A stretch of 32,005 nt of DNA from Halobacteriovorax sp. (GCA_020048985.1 JAIFLR010000070.1:1-32005), one strand, 5' to 3'; counted from the first letter of the stretch, positions 5,378-13,962 are shown. Notes: a model not told the origin generated them from the letters alone. Translations and numbers: made by a program.

Positions 5378-5895
5378 AAAATAATCAGGCCGGTCAGTCG
5401 ACCATTGAATTTATTTTTAGTTTCATTTTTGCTGTGAGCTTAATCCTACTGGTTTTTAATACATCTCTCAATTATGCCTCTGGCTACGTGACCCATTATG
5501 CAACTTATATGGCGAGCCGGGTTTTTATGACCCAGGATTCAAACGATAACGGCTGGGACGCGGGCGACAGAGGTGGTGCTGCCACTAAGGCCCAAGCTGC
5601 TTTTGGGGCATTTAAATTAGATGTCTTTGGGATTAAAACAGACCTTGAAATAAATGATGAGCCAAACGTTTCCGCTGGAGAGTATTTGATGGTGGGAGCG
5701 TATGCTAAATTTTCGAGAAAGATGGATATTGTGGGGCAGATTACTGGTCAAACAAAACTGGATCTAATTTCAGAATCATTTTTGGGAAGAGAACCAGCGA
5801 GGGGAGTTTGTGCCAGTCGAGTCTGTAAAGCGATGACAGATAGCCCAACTTGTGACCCGTCTTTAGATATTACTTTGTATGATGATGGTTGCTAA
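5374..5895 (+). CDS. TadE-like pseudopilin
   Basis: A 173-residue protein with leader MKNNQAG, then QSTIEFIFSFIFAVSLILLVFN: a prepilin-type N-terminus on a longer body, as in TadE/TadF pseudopilins. The periplasmic part has a mixed composition and four cysteines clustered near the C-terminus (VCASRVCK, then PTCDPS and a terminal DDGC), suggesting disulphides. It overlaps the upstream gene by ATGA and the downstream gene by one base (TAATG), so the three form one translationally coupled unit. Confidence 0.78.
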   Translation: MKNNQAGQSTIEFIFSFIFAVSLILLVFNTSLNYASGYVTHYATYMASRVFMTQDSNDNGWDAGDRGGAATKAQAAFGAFKLDVFGIKTDLEINDEPNVSAGEYLMVGAYAKFSRKMDIVGQITGQTKLDLISESFLGREPARGVCASRVCKAMTDSPTCDPSLDITLYDDGC

Positions 5896-6407
5896 TGAGA
5901 AAAAATAACCAGAAAGGGCAGGCCCTGATTGAATTGATTATTTTTCTCCCCTTGATGTTCATGTTTTATTCCATGATCTCAGGTTTTGCCAACGCCATTA
6001 ATGGTTCCATTAATCAGCAAAAAGTCACGCGCGGGTATTTTTATTATAGAATTCAAAACAACTCAACTATTCCTAAGCCGGATAAAGACAGAACTTACGC
6101 CAATTGGAAAAACTTCGGGATGTTTTTTATTGGCTGGAAAGACTTCTTTGAAACAGGGGATGGAGAAAGTGGCCGACCAGTAGCCCCTTGTTACCGCTTA
6201 ACCGTTCCTCTGGCCGCAAATTCTGATGATAAATGCGAAACAAAATATACTGCGACTACCACCCAGTATATTCGTGTGCAGACAGCTTATGGAATCTGTG
6301 GCGCGACTTATGAAAGGCATGATGCTTTTGTTCAGCCAGTACCCGACTTTTCCGGTGGAGATTTCGCCTCACTCATTGGCCGTGAAGGTTGCATCATTAC
6401 ACAGTAG
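5895..6407 (+). CDS. TadE/TadF-like pseudopilin
   Basis: A 170-residue protein with leader MRKNNQKG followed by QALIELIIFLPLMFMFYSMI, a class III prepilin signal, and a periplasmic body with cysteines at several points (PCYRL, DKCETK, GICGATY, GCIITQ). It is likely the partner of the TadE-like protein upstream; Tad systems usually have such a pair. The ATG at 5895 shares its A with the preceding stop codon; a TTG at 5889 is possible but adds only two residues. The unit ends here and a new promoter lies at 6445. Confidence 0.75.
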   Translation: MRKNNQKGQALIELIIFLPLMFMFYSMISGFANAINGSINQQKVTRGYFYYRIQNNSTIPKPDKDRTYANWKNFGMFFIGWKDFFETGDGESGRPVAPCYRLTVPLAANSDDKCETKYTATTTQYIRVQTAYGICGATYERHDAFVQPVPDFSGGDFASLIGREGCIITQ

Positions 6408-6444
6408 GTAAATTCTCCTTTTCTACTCTTTGCATTGAAATTTC

Positions 6445-6453
6445 TGTTATAAT
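6445..6453 (+). promoter_or_regulatory. Extended -10 promoter before cpaB
   Basis: TGTTATAAT at 6445-6453 is identical to the extended -10 at 4099-4107. Transcription would start near 6460, about 32 bases before the cpaB ATG. This gives the secretin/ATPase part of the locus its own promoter, separate from the pilin part. Confidence 0.6.
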
Positions 6454-6491
6454 TAAGTTATCGAAACTTCGTTCAAAGTTTAGGAAGAACT

Positions 6492-7322
6492 ATGAATACT
6501 AAGGCATTTACAACCAGTCTTATCCTCGCTGCATTAGCAGTGATGATGGTACTGTCCTATATCTCAAGCCGTGAAACCGAACTCATCAGTGAGTACGGAG
6601 ACTCAACGCCAGTTGTTGTTGCAAAAGAAGATATCAAAGAACTTGAAGTTATCGATGACCGTAAAGTGCAGTTAAAAAACATTCCTAAATCTTTCCAAAT
6701 GCCGGGCCACTTTAAAAGTGTTGAAGAACTTTATAATACTATCGCTGCTGTACCCATTAAGGCAGGAGAACAGATCACAGCTCCACGAGTGACTTATCCG
6801 GGGGCGCAGTCAGGATTGTCTCGTCAAATTTCCATTGGGAAAAGAGCCCTTTCAATTCAAGTGACTGAAGGCCAGTCAGTGAGTCGTCTATTGAAGCCAG
6901 GGGACCGGGTGGATGTACTGGCCCTTGTCGATTATGCCGCTGGTAAGAAAGAAAAATTAAAAGTGAAAACAGTTCTTCAAGACGTTTTGATTCTTTCCAC
7001 AGGTCTTTATGTGACGAATTCAATCCCTCTGGTGAATGTGCAGGGTCAAAATGATTCACGTCAGATTAAACTCAACAGTTACACCAATTTTAATACCATC
7101 ACACTTGAGCTAACTCCTTTTGAAGTTCAGAACATGGTGTTCATGATGTCGGCCGGTAACGGGATCTATCTGTCTCTTCGAAATAACGATGATAAAAACA
7201 TTGAACGGATAAAGGCTACAAGACTTTTTGATGTCCTTGGTGAAGATGCCGCTGAAGCAAAAACATATTTTGCCGAGCAAGCGGCGCAAACTGATCGTAA
7301 AGGAGCCGGTGGTGGTCGTTAG
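6492..7322 (+). CDS. cpaB: Tad pilus assembly protein CpaB/RcpC
   Basis: A 276-residue protein with an N-terminal signal anchor (residues 7-24), a SAF-type domain (PVVVAKEDIKELEVIDDRKVQLKNIP, from about 41, then PIKAGEQI) and the RcpC/CpaB core (KRALSIQVTEGQSVSRLLKPGDRVDVLALV, about 117-146). CpaB is a periplasmic, outer-membrane-secretin-associated component of Tad pili. Its 3' end overlaps the secretin gene by 11 bases in a different frame. Shine-Dalgarno GGAAG precedes the ATG. Confidence 0.9.
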   Translation: MNTKAFTTSLILAALAVMMVLSYISSRETELISEYGDSTPVVVAKEDIKELEVIDDRKVQLKNIPKSFQMPGHFKSVEELYNTIAAVPIKAGEQITAPRVTYPGAQSGLSRQISIGKRALSIQVTEGQSVSRLLKPGDRVDVLALVDYAAGKKEKLKVKTVLQDVLILSTGLYVTNSIPLVNVQGQNDSRQIKLNSYTNFNTITLELTPFEVQNMVFMMSAGNGIYLSLRNNDDKNIERIKATRLFDVLGEDAAEAKTYFAEQAAQTDRKGAGGGR

Positions 7323-8826
7323 ACTTCTCACTTTTTTATTACTAAGTTTTCTTATCTCTGGCATGTCTTATGCCCAGGACACGGCTGCGACGCCGTCAGC
7401 TCCCATTGTTGAAAAAGAACTTGAAGTTGCAATGGGAATCGATGCCATTGAAAAAGTTGATTTTGACTACAATAACAAGATGATAATCGGTGCTGACAAC
7501 CTACTCAAATTGTATCTTGTCCCACAAAAGAGAGAAATCATTTTCAAGGGCCTCAAGCCTGGTAGAACAACGGTAACAATCCGAGATAATTTAGGCGACG
7601 TTCGTCTTCGATACACTGTTGTCATAACGGCTACGGGAAAATCAAACGTAGTGGCAGAGTTACGTGAACTTATTGGAGATGTTGAAGGTCTCGATATCGG
7701 TATTAAAGGTGGAAAAGTATACGTGGGTGGTGAAATTGTTGTTCCCGATGACATTGGCCGGGTTTCAAAAGTTTTGGCAAGTTATCCCGAAGTACTATCT
7801 ATCATTGAACTCAGTCCCCAAACTCAAAGAATCATTGCTCGAAAAATGAGTGATGAACTTGCCCGAAATAATTTAAAAGACGTGAGTGTTCGTATTGTAA
7901 ATAAGACGTACTGGCTTGAGGGAGTTGTTAGTTCTGATGGGAAGAAAAAGCTCGCGATGAACATTGCAACCGCTTATCTTCCGCCACAAATTGCTTCACT
8001 CTCTTCTGGTGACAAACGTTTTGCATCAGCGGAACAACCGGCCATTATTGATTTTATTGCCGTTAATGAGAAGAAAGAGCCGCAACCTGCACCGAAAATG
8101 GTGAAGGTCACTGCCCAGTTTGTGGAATTAGCTAAAAATTACGGAAAGGTATTTGCTTTCAAATGGGCGCCATTGATGGGCGAAGATGAAAGTAAAATTA
8201 GCTTCGGTCAAACGGCTGCGGGGAACGTGACATCATCTTCTTCGGGCACCTTGAGTGCCACAATTTCCAATCTTTTTCCGAAGCTTAATGCAGCAAAGAG
8301 TGCTGGATATGCACGAGTCATACAATCCGGGATGGTGATCACCAGGGATACAAAAAAAGCCACCATTAAAAAGACAACCAATACTCCATTTGCTGTAGGT
8401 ACAGGTGATTTTCAAAAGGCTACATCCTCTAACGTAGGTTTAACGATGGATGTGGAGCCGAAAATTTTGGAGCAGGAGAAAATCGAGCTGGCGCTTAACC
8501 TCTCTGTGAATCTTACGGTCGGAAACGATGCTCAAATTACTACTGATAACGCTATAAGCACAAATCTTGTTATTAAGTCGAAAGATTCAGCAGCTATTGG
8601 TGGTATCGTTCAGAATCAATCGAGTACAGAATACGATAAAACTGACCCCGCTCCTTCAAATGCTGCCGCTGGTGGATCAGTTGCCACTCCCTTATTCAGA
8701 CTTTTGAGATCGAAGAATTATTCAACGACTAAAAGCCAATATGTAATGTTTGTAACTCCCGAAATTATTGAATCTGCTTCCGTTGGAACAGAGGAAATCA
8801 GGAAGAAGTTCAGGAGAAGAGAATAA
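7312..8826 (+). CDS. cpaC: Tad pilus secretin CpaC/RcpA
   Basis: A 504-residue outer-membrane secretin through which the Tad pilus exits. It has a signal peptide (RLLTFLLLSFLISGMSYA), an N-terminal pilus-secretin domain (residues about 30-110), a BON-like periplasmic domain (DIGIKGGKVYVGGEI, then a second repeat with VRIVNKTYWLEGVV) and a C-terminal secretin domain ending SAAIGGIVQNQSS...TPLFRLLRSKNYSTTKSQYVMFVTPEIIE, the family's closing motif. No ATG fits: the GTG at 7312 is six bases after AAAGGAG (7299-7305) and leads straight into the signal peptide. A GTG at 7309 is nearly equivalent. An upstream ATG at 7228 would put 28 non-family residues before the signal peptide. Confidence 0.9.
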   Translation: MVVRLLTFLLLSFLISGMSYAQDTAATPSAPIVEKELEVAMGIDAIEKVDFDYNNKMIIGADNLLKLYLVPQKREIIFKGLKPGRTTVTIRDNLGDVRLRYTVVITATGKSNVVAELRELIGDVEGLDIGIKGGKVYVGGEIVVPDDIGRVSKVLASYPEVLSIIELSPQTQRIIARKMSDELARNNLKDVSVRIVNKTYWLEGVVSSDGKKKLAMNIATAYLPPQIASLSSGDKRFASAEQPAIIDFIAVNEKKEPQPAPKMVKVTAQFVELAKNYGKVFAFKWAPLMGEDESKISFGQTAAGNVTSSSSGTLSATISNLFPKLNAAKSAGYARVIQSGMVITRDTKKATIKKTTNTPFAVGTGDFQKATSSNVGLTMDVEPKILEQEKIELALNLSVNLTVGNDAQITTDNAISTNLVIKSKDSAAIGGIVQNQSSTEYDKTDPAPSNAAAGGSVATPLFRLLRSKNYSTTKSQYVMFVTPEIIESASVGTEEIRKKFRRRE

Positions 8827-8827
8827 T

Positions 8828-10930
8828 ATGGCCGGAAATATAATTACAATTATCGGTGGTAAGGGTGGGGTCGGTAAGTCGCAAGTGGCGGCGAATCTCG
8901 CCTTTGCTTATGCTACAGAGATAAAGGCCAAAACACTGCTGCTTGATTTTGATCAAAAGGCTTGTGGTGATCAAAACATCATCACCGGACTCAAATCCAA
9001 AAAGAATTTAAAAGAGCTTTCAGAGTTTTCTGGAGCACTTGATCCCAGATCAATCCAATTGTTTACAGCTGATCATAAGTCAGGTGTCTCTTTCATTGGT
9101 ATGCCAACTGAGCCCATTGCTGCCGGCCAAATTAATGAAGAAGGCTTAGGCAAAGCCCTCAAGGCGATGACCAACCTTTACCCAGTAGTTATCATTGATG
9201 GCGGGAGTGAACTCACACCCCTCACATTGAAGGCGCTGGAATTTTCAACGCTGATCTTTATTGTTGTCTCACCGGATCTCTTGGCGGTTAATCAGTCAAA
9301 GAGAATGTATACAGACCTCGTCACAATGCTTTTCCCTAAAGACATGATCCAGATATTGGTAAACCAAGCCGTGAATGGTCACCCTGTCTCTCCTGACGTT
9401 ATTGGAAAACAAATAGGTAAACCTGTCTTTCATGCAATTCCTCGTGATGATGCAAATTGTATTGCCTCATTATCACGCTCAATTCCTGCTATGGTCGGTG
9501 GTAAGGGACCATTCTCTGCCGGAGTTACCGACTGTGTACGAAAACTCATCCAGAAAAACGTTCTAAAGACATTGGAAAAAATTGCTAAACCTCAAGATAT
9601 TGGTGCCAATGCCGGTGCACCTAAAGAGGGTCCTTCAGATGATAAAAAGAAGGATATGTGGACTGATCTTAAAAGTCGCATCCATAAGTCACTTGTCGAA
9701 GAAATGGATTTAAAAAAACAGGATGAGAATGATCCTAAGGCCAAAATCATCTTGCGTGAGCAAACGAAAAAGATGGTGGTGGAGCTTTTAGGAAAAGAAG
9801 AAACCAAAACGATCCTCGCTACCCGCGAAGACATGAATAAAATTGTAAAAGAAATTCTGGATGAAGCCCTTGGACTTGGGCCCTTAGAGGATATGCTTGC
9901 CGATAAATCGATTTCGGAAATCATGGTTGTAGGCCCCAAGAAAATTTACTATGAACAGAAAGGTAAAGTCCGCAAATCTGAGGTTACATTCACCAACGAT
10001 CGGCAGGTGATGAACGTTATTGAACGTATTGTGGCACCGATTGGCCGAAGAATTGATGAGAAAACTCCCTACGTGGATGCACGATTGGCCGATGGATCGC
10101 GTGTGCATGCTATTATTCCTCCCTGTGCTATCGATGGCTGCGTTATCACGATTCGAAAATTTCCAGATAAGCGGCTTGATTACAAAGACCTCGTAAAGTT
10201 TGGCTCTATGACTGAGGGAATGGCTGACTTCTTGCGCATTTCAGTTGAGGCCCACAGAAATATGGTTGTCTCGGGTGGTACAGGCTCAGGTAAAACTACA
10301 CTCATCAATATGTTGGGTGGATTTATTCAGGCCAACGAACGAATTATTACCTGCGAGGATTCTGCAGAATTGAACTTTCCTCAGGATCACGTGGTTCGTC
10401 TGGAAACTCGTCCCCCCTCTTTAGAGGGTGATGGTGAGATTGATATTCGATGTCTGGTTAAACAAACACTTCGAATGAGACCCGACCGAATTGTGGTGGG
10501 TGAGTGTCGAGGTGGAGAAACACTTGATATGTTACAGGCCATGAACACAGGTCACGATGGTTCAATGACTACGGTTCACTCAAATACTCCAAGGGATGCG
10601 ATTTCTCGTCTAGAGACTCTGGTTCAGTATTCCGGAGTTGGACTTCCTCAGAAAGCCATTAAAGAAATGATCGCTTCTGCTGTTCATATGATTATTCAAC
10701 AATCTCGTATTGATGATGGATCTCGTAAGGTTCTGTATATTACCGAGATCGGTGGTATGCAGGGTGAAGTGGTTACTTTGCAGGATATTTTTACCTTCAA
10801 ACAGGAAGGTATGGGTAAGGACGGAAAAATTATTGGGAAATTCATGGCCAGTGGTTTTATTCCTAAGTTTATCGAAAAATTGGAAGCAAAAGGATACAAA
10901 GTTCCAAGAGGGCTCTTTAACAATGGTTAA
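8828..10930 (+). CDS. TadZ/CpaE - TadA/CpaF fusion: ParA/MinD-like ATPase joined to the pilus assembly ATPase
   Basis: One 700-residue frame holds two proteins usually encoded separately. Residues 1-250 are a MinD/ParA-like ATPase: deviant Walker [10 protein letters not shown] (10-18), [11 protein letters not shown] (40-50) and Walker B-like VVIIDGG (120-126), as in TadZ/CpaE, which places the Tad machine in the cell; the usual N-terminal receiver-like domain is missing. Residues 255-300 form a charged linker. Residues 300-700 are the TadA/CpaF secretion ATPase: Walker [10 protein letters not shown] (483-491), Asp box CEDSAEL (509-515), Walker [15 protein letters not shown] (551-564) and His box [11 protein letters not shown] (576-586), giving the hexameric motor. 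The start is the ATG at 8828, 20 residues after an upstream ATG that overlaps cpaC. AAGAAGGAT directly before Met277 (ATG at 9656) might permit internal initiation. Confidence 0.92.
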   Translation: MAGNIITIIGGKGGVGKSQVAANLAFAYATEIKAKTLLLDFDQKACGDQNIITGLKSKKNLKELSEFSGALDPRSIQLFTADHKSGVSFIGMPTEPIAAGQINEEGLGKALKAMTNLYPVVIIDGGSELTPLTLKALEFSTLIFIVVSPDLLAVNQSKRMYTDLVTMLFPKDMIQILVNQAVNGHPVSPDVIGKQIGKPVFHAIPRDDANCIASLSRSIPAMVGGKGPFSAGVTDCVRKLIQKNVLKTLEKIAKPQDIGANAGAPKEGPSDDKKKDMWTDLKSRIHKSLVEEMDLKKQDENDPKAKIILREQTKKMVVELLGKEETKTILATREDMNKIVKEILDEALGLGPLEDMLADKSISEIMVVGPKKIYYEQKGKVRKSEVTFTNDRQVMNVIERIVAPIGRRIDEKTPYVDARLADGSRVHAIIPPCAIDGCVITIRKFPDKRLDYKDLVKFGSMTEGMADFLRISVEAHRNMVVSGGTGSGKTTLINMLGGFIQANERIITCEDSAELNFPQDHVVRLETRPPSLEGDGEIDIRCLVKQTLRMRPDRIVVGECRGGETLDMLQAMNTGHDGSMTTVHSNTPRDAISRLETLVQYSGVGLPQKAIKEMIASAVHMIIQQSRIDDGSRKVLYITEIGGMQGEVVTLQDIFTFKQEGMGKDGKIIGKFMASGFIPKFIEKLEAKGYKVPRGLFNNG

Positions 10931-10932
10931 TA

Positions 10933-11901
10933 ATGAATAAATTCTATTATTATTTATTGTTTTTATTGTCTTCCCCGCTACTTGCTCAGGACGTGAAGCA
11001 AAAGCGTGATGTTAATTTCATGCTCGATGTCCTTGGGAAAACTGGTGTTCTGATAGTTATCGGTCTTGGTTTTTTTATATTTTGTTATGTTAACAGTATT
11101 AAGATATTTTCCTGGGTTGATGAACAGACTTCAGGGACCAGAGAGTACATTCTTAATAAATTTGAAATATTACATGTTGAAGTTGATCCGCAAAAAGTGA
11201 CATGGGCCTTGCTCATTATTTCACTTGGCTCTGGTGTCTTTTTCTTCTGCGTACTAGCTATTATCGGAAAAACAGCACTTGGTGTCGTTGCGGGAATTGC
11301 TGCTACAATTATTGGCTGGAAAATTCCACGTCCAGCAGTTGATTTTTTTGAAGAGAAGAGAAAAAAGAAATATCAGTTACAAATGGTTGATGCCTTAAAT
11401 CTTTTGGCAAATGGTATCCGGGCGGGACTAACAATGCCGCAGGCGATTGGTATGGTGGTCGATGAATTGCCGGCCCCGGTGAGCCAGGAATTTAATCTTG
11501 TTCTTCAACAGGCGAAAATTGGTGTTCCTCTGGATGAAGCCCTGGAAAACCTTAAAAAGCGCGTTTACACCGAAGATAATGAAATGTTTGTTACGAGTGT
11601 AAACATTTTGCGCGAAACCGGGGGTAATCTTGCTGAAGTTTTTGACACTATTACCTTGGTTATTCGAGAGCGAGTGAGGCTTCAACTAAAAATCGATACT
11701 TATGTAGCCTCAGGAAAAATTCAGGCCTATATCATTGGGTGCATGCCCTTTGCCATGATCGTTATGTTTGGAAGTGGCGATCCTGACTACTTCCCACTGC
11801 TATTTGGAACAGTTCTAGGAATTGTCGCATTATTAGTCATTTGCGGCATGGTAGCACTCGGAATGTTCATAATTTTAAAGATAATTGATATTAAAGTTTG
11901 A
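10933..11901 (+). CDS. tadB: Tad inner-membrane platform protein TadB
   Basis: A 322-residue inner-membrane protein with the T2SF/GspF-type domain at about residues 150-275 (LNLLANGIRAGLTMPQAIGM, then VTSVNILRETGGNLAEVFDTI), flanked by membrane segments around 34-52, 90-130, 258-275 and 285-318. TadB and TadC normally form the platform on which the TadA ATPase acts. Only TadB is present in this window. The N-terminus (YYYLLFLLSSPLLAQD) looks like a cleavable signal peptide placed before the first regular membrane segment, which is not usual for the family. The gene starts two bases after the stop of the ATPase gene, so it is in the same operon. Confidence 0.9.
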   Translation: MNKFYYYLLFLLSSPLLAQDVKQKRDVNFMLDVLGKTGVLIVIGLGFFIFCYVNSIKIFSWVDEQTSGTREYILNKFEILHVEVDPQKVTWALLIISLGSGVFFFCVLAIIGKTALGVVAGIAATIIGWKIPRPAVDFFEEKRKKKYQLQMVDALNLLANGIRAGLTMPQAIGMVVDELPAPVSQEFNLVLQQAKIGVPLDEALENLKKRVYTEDNEMFVTSVNILRETGGNLAEVFDTITLVIRERVRLQLKIDTYVASGKIQAYIIGCMPFAMIVMFGSGDPDYFPLLFGTVLGIVALLVICGMVALGMFIILKIIDIKV

Positions 11902-11919
11902 TATGGCGATGACCGATAA
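11892..11919 (+). promoter_or_regulatory. Sigma28 (FliA)-like promoter of the RHS operon
   Basis: TAAAGTTT (11892-11899, all eight sigma28 -35 bases) is followed after 12 bases by ACCGATAA (11912-11919, seven of eight; ACCGATAA is itself the -10 of E. coli fliC). The -35 overlaps the tadB stop codon. Transcription would start near 11926, about 30 bases before the ATG. The layout matches the element before the pilin gene at 4134, including the N12 spacing. Confidence 0.65.
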
Positions 11920-11956
11920 AATAGATGGATTTAACTCTCTGTAAGAAGGTGTGACT

Positions 11957-13585
11957 ATGAAGTTTTTAAGATTATTATCCCTAGGAATTGTAACTCTGTT
12001 AATGAGCTCTTTTGCTCTTGCCGGTGTTAATTTAAAGAATGGAAATTTTTATATTTCTTATACAGACATTGTCGTTCCCGGAGGCGGTAAGAAACTTGAG
12101 ATCACAAGAACTTACAATTCCAAAGCGACTGAAGTTGGATGGTTTGGATTTGGATGGGGAAGTGAATTTGAAACAAGACTAGAAGCTTCAGCTGACGGCT
12201 CTGTTGTTATTCATGAACATGGAACAGGAGCTAAAACTCGCTTCGTGCCTAAGACTGCCATTGATCCCGTTGTGACCTCTACGAAAATCGTCAATGAGAT
12301 GAAAAAGAAAACAGCTCTTTCTGAAAAGGCTGCTAGCGAACTAATCAAAAAACTTGCAGGTAATGCCGAGTTGAGACACACGTATGCAATGAATTTTGGA
12401 ATTCAGGCAACGGTAGCTCCGGGGACTGTTCTCTATTCGCATGATCTAGGGCCACAGACATTAAATGTTATGAAAGAAGGCTACCGTCGTGACCATACTG
12501 ATGGCAGACAGGATTTCTTTAATAATGAAGGCCAGATGGTTAAGATCGCCGATAAGTCTGGTTACTTTGTTGGCTTTACTTATAAAAATGGCCAGCTTGA
12601 ATCGCTTAAAGATTCTCAGGCTAAACAAATATTTTTCTCATGGTACCCAGATGGACTAGTTAAAGAAATTTGGTCGTCAGGGGAGAAAAAGGCAGCCTTC
12701 AAGTATCAGGATGAGGACCTAATCTCGTCTAAAGATGTTGGCGAAAATACGTATGAGTACACATTTGATAAATCACATAACCTGACTGAAATTCGTTATG
12801 CTGATAAAACAAAACTTACTGTTAGCTATGATCCACAAACATTCTTTGTATCAGAAGTGGGTGACAGAAACGGCGAGAAAACGAAGTACCAATACGGTGC
12901 TAATCCAAAAAATCCAGAAGATCATTATTGGACAATTGTGACTAAGCCAGGGTTCGATGGGAAGCCTGTTGCGAACCGCTACGAATATGAAATCAAGTCT
13001 AAACCAGACGGTGCTCAGTATACCTACAGAATTTTAACAGAAATCAACGGTATTAAGACTGATACTATTTATAACGACAACTCTCTACCTGTTAAAATTG
13101 CACGTGGAAACCACGTAACAAATTTTGAATACAATCAGAATGGATTGTTGTCTAAAAAGAGTTCGACAAAAGGTGATTTCGTAAATATCGAATACGATAA
13201 TGCCATTAACAAGATCAAAAAAGTTGTAAACAATGAGGGAACAACCCAATTTGAGTACGATGCTAAGGGTAATCTGATTAAAGCTTCCAATAATGCTGGA
13301 AAGATTGTTTTCTTGATCTACGATTCGAAAGGCAAAATCTCAAAGATGGTTGATCAGGAGTCTGCGACCCAGAAACGAGTTCTTGCTTTCAAATACAATG
13401 CGCTTGGGAAACCAGTTGAAATTGAAATGGAAAAAATTGGTAAAATTAACGTCGCCTATGACAATTATGGTGAAATTAAAAAAGTTGAATCAAGTGCTGG
13501 TCATAAAATGGCTCTCCAGGTGACACAAGCGTTCCAAAACTTGCTTTCGATTGTTAAACCTGCAGGCGTTAATCTGAATATATAA
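11957..13585 (+). CDS. Secreted RHS/YD-repeat protein, short and without an obvious toxin domain
   Basis: A 542-residue protein with a signal peptide cleaved after SFALA (about residue 22), then the start-of-shell domain typical of RHS proteins (DUF6531-like: NLKNGNFYISYTDIVVPGGGKKLEITRTYNS, then GWFGFGWGSEFETRL, residues 25-75) and a run of YD-type beta repeats over about 215-520 (for example YDAKGNLIKASNNAGK and IYDSKGKISKM). RHS proteins usually form a hollow beta shell; toxin-bearing ones end with a core-closing motif and a variable toxin. Here the frame ends in plain repeats, so no toxin cargo is visible. It may be a surface or adhesion protein, or a shell for something supplied in trans. 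The ATG at 11957 follows AAGAAGGT; a GTG at 11951 is less likely. It is co-transcribed with the small protein at 13598. Confidence 0.85.
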   Translation: MKFLRLLSLGIVTLLMSSFALAGVNLKNGNFYISYTDIVVPGGGKKLEITRTYNSKATEVGWFGFGWGSEFETRLEASADGSVVIHEHGTGAKTRFVPKTAIDPVVTSTKIVNEMKKKTALSEKAASELIKKLAGNAELRHTYAMNFGIQATVAPGTVLYSHDLGPQTLNVMKEGYRRDHTDGRQDFFNNEGQMVKIADKSGYFVGFTYKNGQLESLKDSQAKQIFFSWYPDGLVKEIWSSGEKKAAFKYQDEDLISSKDVGENTYEYTFDKSHNLTEIRYADKTKLTVSYDPQTFFVSEVGDRNGEKTKYQYGANPKNPEDHYWTIVTKPGFDGKPVANRYEYEIKSKPDGAQYTYRILTEINGIKTDTIYNDNSLPVKIARGNHVTNFEYNQNGLLSKKSSTKGDFVNIEYDNAINKIKKVVNNEGTTQFEYDAKGNLIKASNNAGKIVFLIYDSKGKISKMVDQESATQKRVLAFKYNALGKPVEIEMEKIGKINVAYDNYGEIKKVESSAGHKMALQVTQAFQNLLSIVKPAGVNLNI

Positions 13586-13597
13586 TTAGGAGCTAAT

Positions 13598-13816
13598 ATG
13601 AAACTTATAATTTTTGCGGCCGTAATATCGATGATGAGTTTGAATACCTTTGCAGAGGGGCAAAACCCGGACAAGGGATGCCATTACTGTACCCCTTGTA
13701 AGAAAGTTGTCTGTAAAGATACCTTTGTAGATGGCCGTAGAGAAGTGAGCCTTAAGCGCGAGGTGAGCTCTGCATCTAAAATGAAGCCCAAGAAAGCTAA
13801 CGCTGTTACTCAATAA
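13598..13816 (+). CDS. Small secreted cysteine-rich protein
   Basis: A 72-residue protein with a clear signal peptide (MKLIIFAAVISMMSLNTFA, then EGQ) and a mature part of about 53 residues with four cysteines in CHYCTPCKKVVC, which could bind metal or form disulphides, followed by a basic tail ending MKPKKANAVTQ. I do not recognise the family. It starts 12 bases after the RHS stop with TAGGAG as Shine-Dalgarno, so both come from one mRNA that ends at the terminator 13843. The signal-peptide junction (AEGQ) resembles that of the next small gene. A helper, cargo or maturation partner for the RHS protein is a reasonable guess only. Confidence 0.75.
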   Translation: MKLIIFAAVISMMSLNTFAEGQNPDKGCHYCTPCKKVVCKDTFVDGRREVSLKREVSSASKMKPKKANAVTQ

Positions 13817-13842
13817 TAGAATTCAAATTATTGCATTATTTA

Positions 13843-13870
13843 AGGCTCCCTCAGCGGGAGCCTTTTTTTT
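13843..13870 (+). terminator. Intrinsic terminator of the RHS operon
   Basis: AGGCTCCC (13843-13850) pairs with GGGAGCCT (13856-13863) around TCAGC, followed by a run of eight Ts. Confidence 0.93.
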
Positions 13871-13879
13871 GCCAACCAA

Positions 13880-13902
13880 TAGTGTCTAAAGTTTAGACAC
13901 TA
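13880..13902. repeat. Perfect 23-base palindrome, possible operator
   Basis: The arms TAGTGTCTAAA (13880-13890) and TTTAGACACTA (13892-13902) are perfect inverted copies around a single central G. It lies ten bases after the terminator and about 115 bases before the next ATG. Perfect dyad symmetry with an odd centre suits a dimeric regulator's binding site better than another terminator, as no T-run follows. It contains TAAAGTTT, but no sigma28 -10 lies at the right distance. Confidence 0.6.
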
Positions 13903-13962
13903 ATGAAAGAATGGCCAGCTTCTAGACAGTCCACAACCTAGTCTCAAGGACTTAAATAACCC

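Noticed and set aside
13887..13894. TAAAGTTT inside the palindrome as a sigma28 -35
   Set aside because: The bases 11-12 further on (around AAGAATGG) do not resemble GCCGATAA; the match follows from the palindrome.
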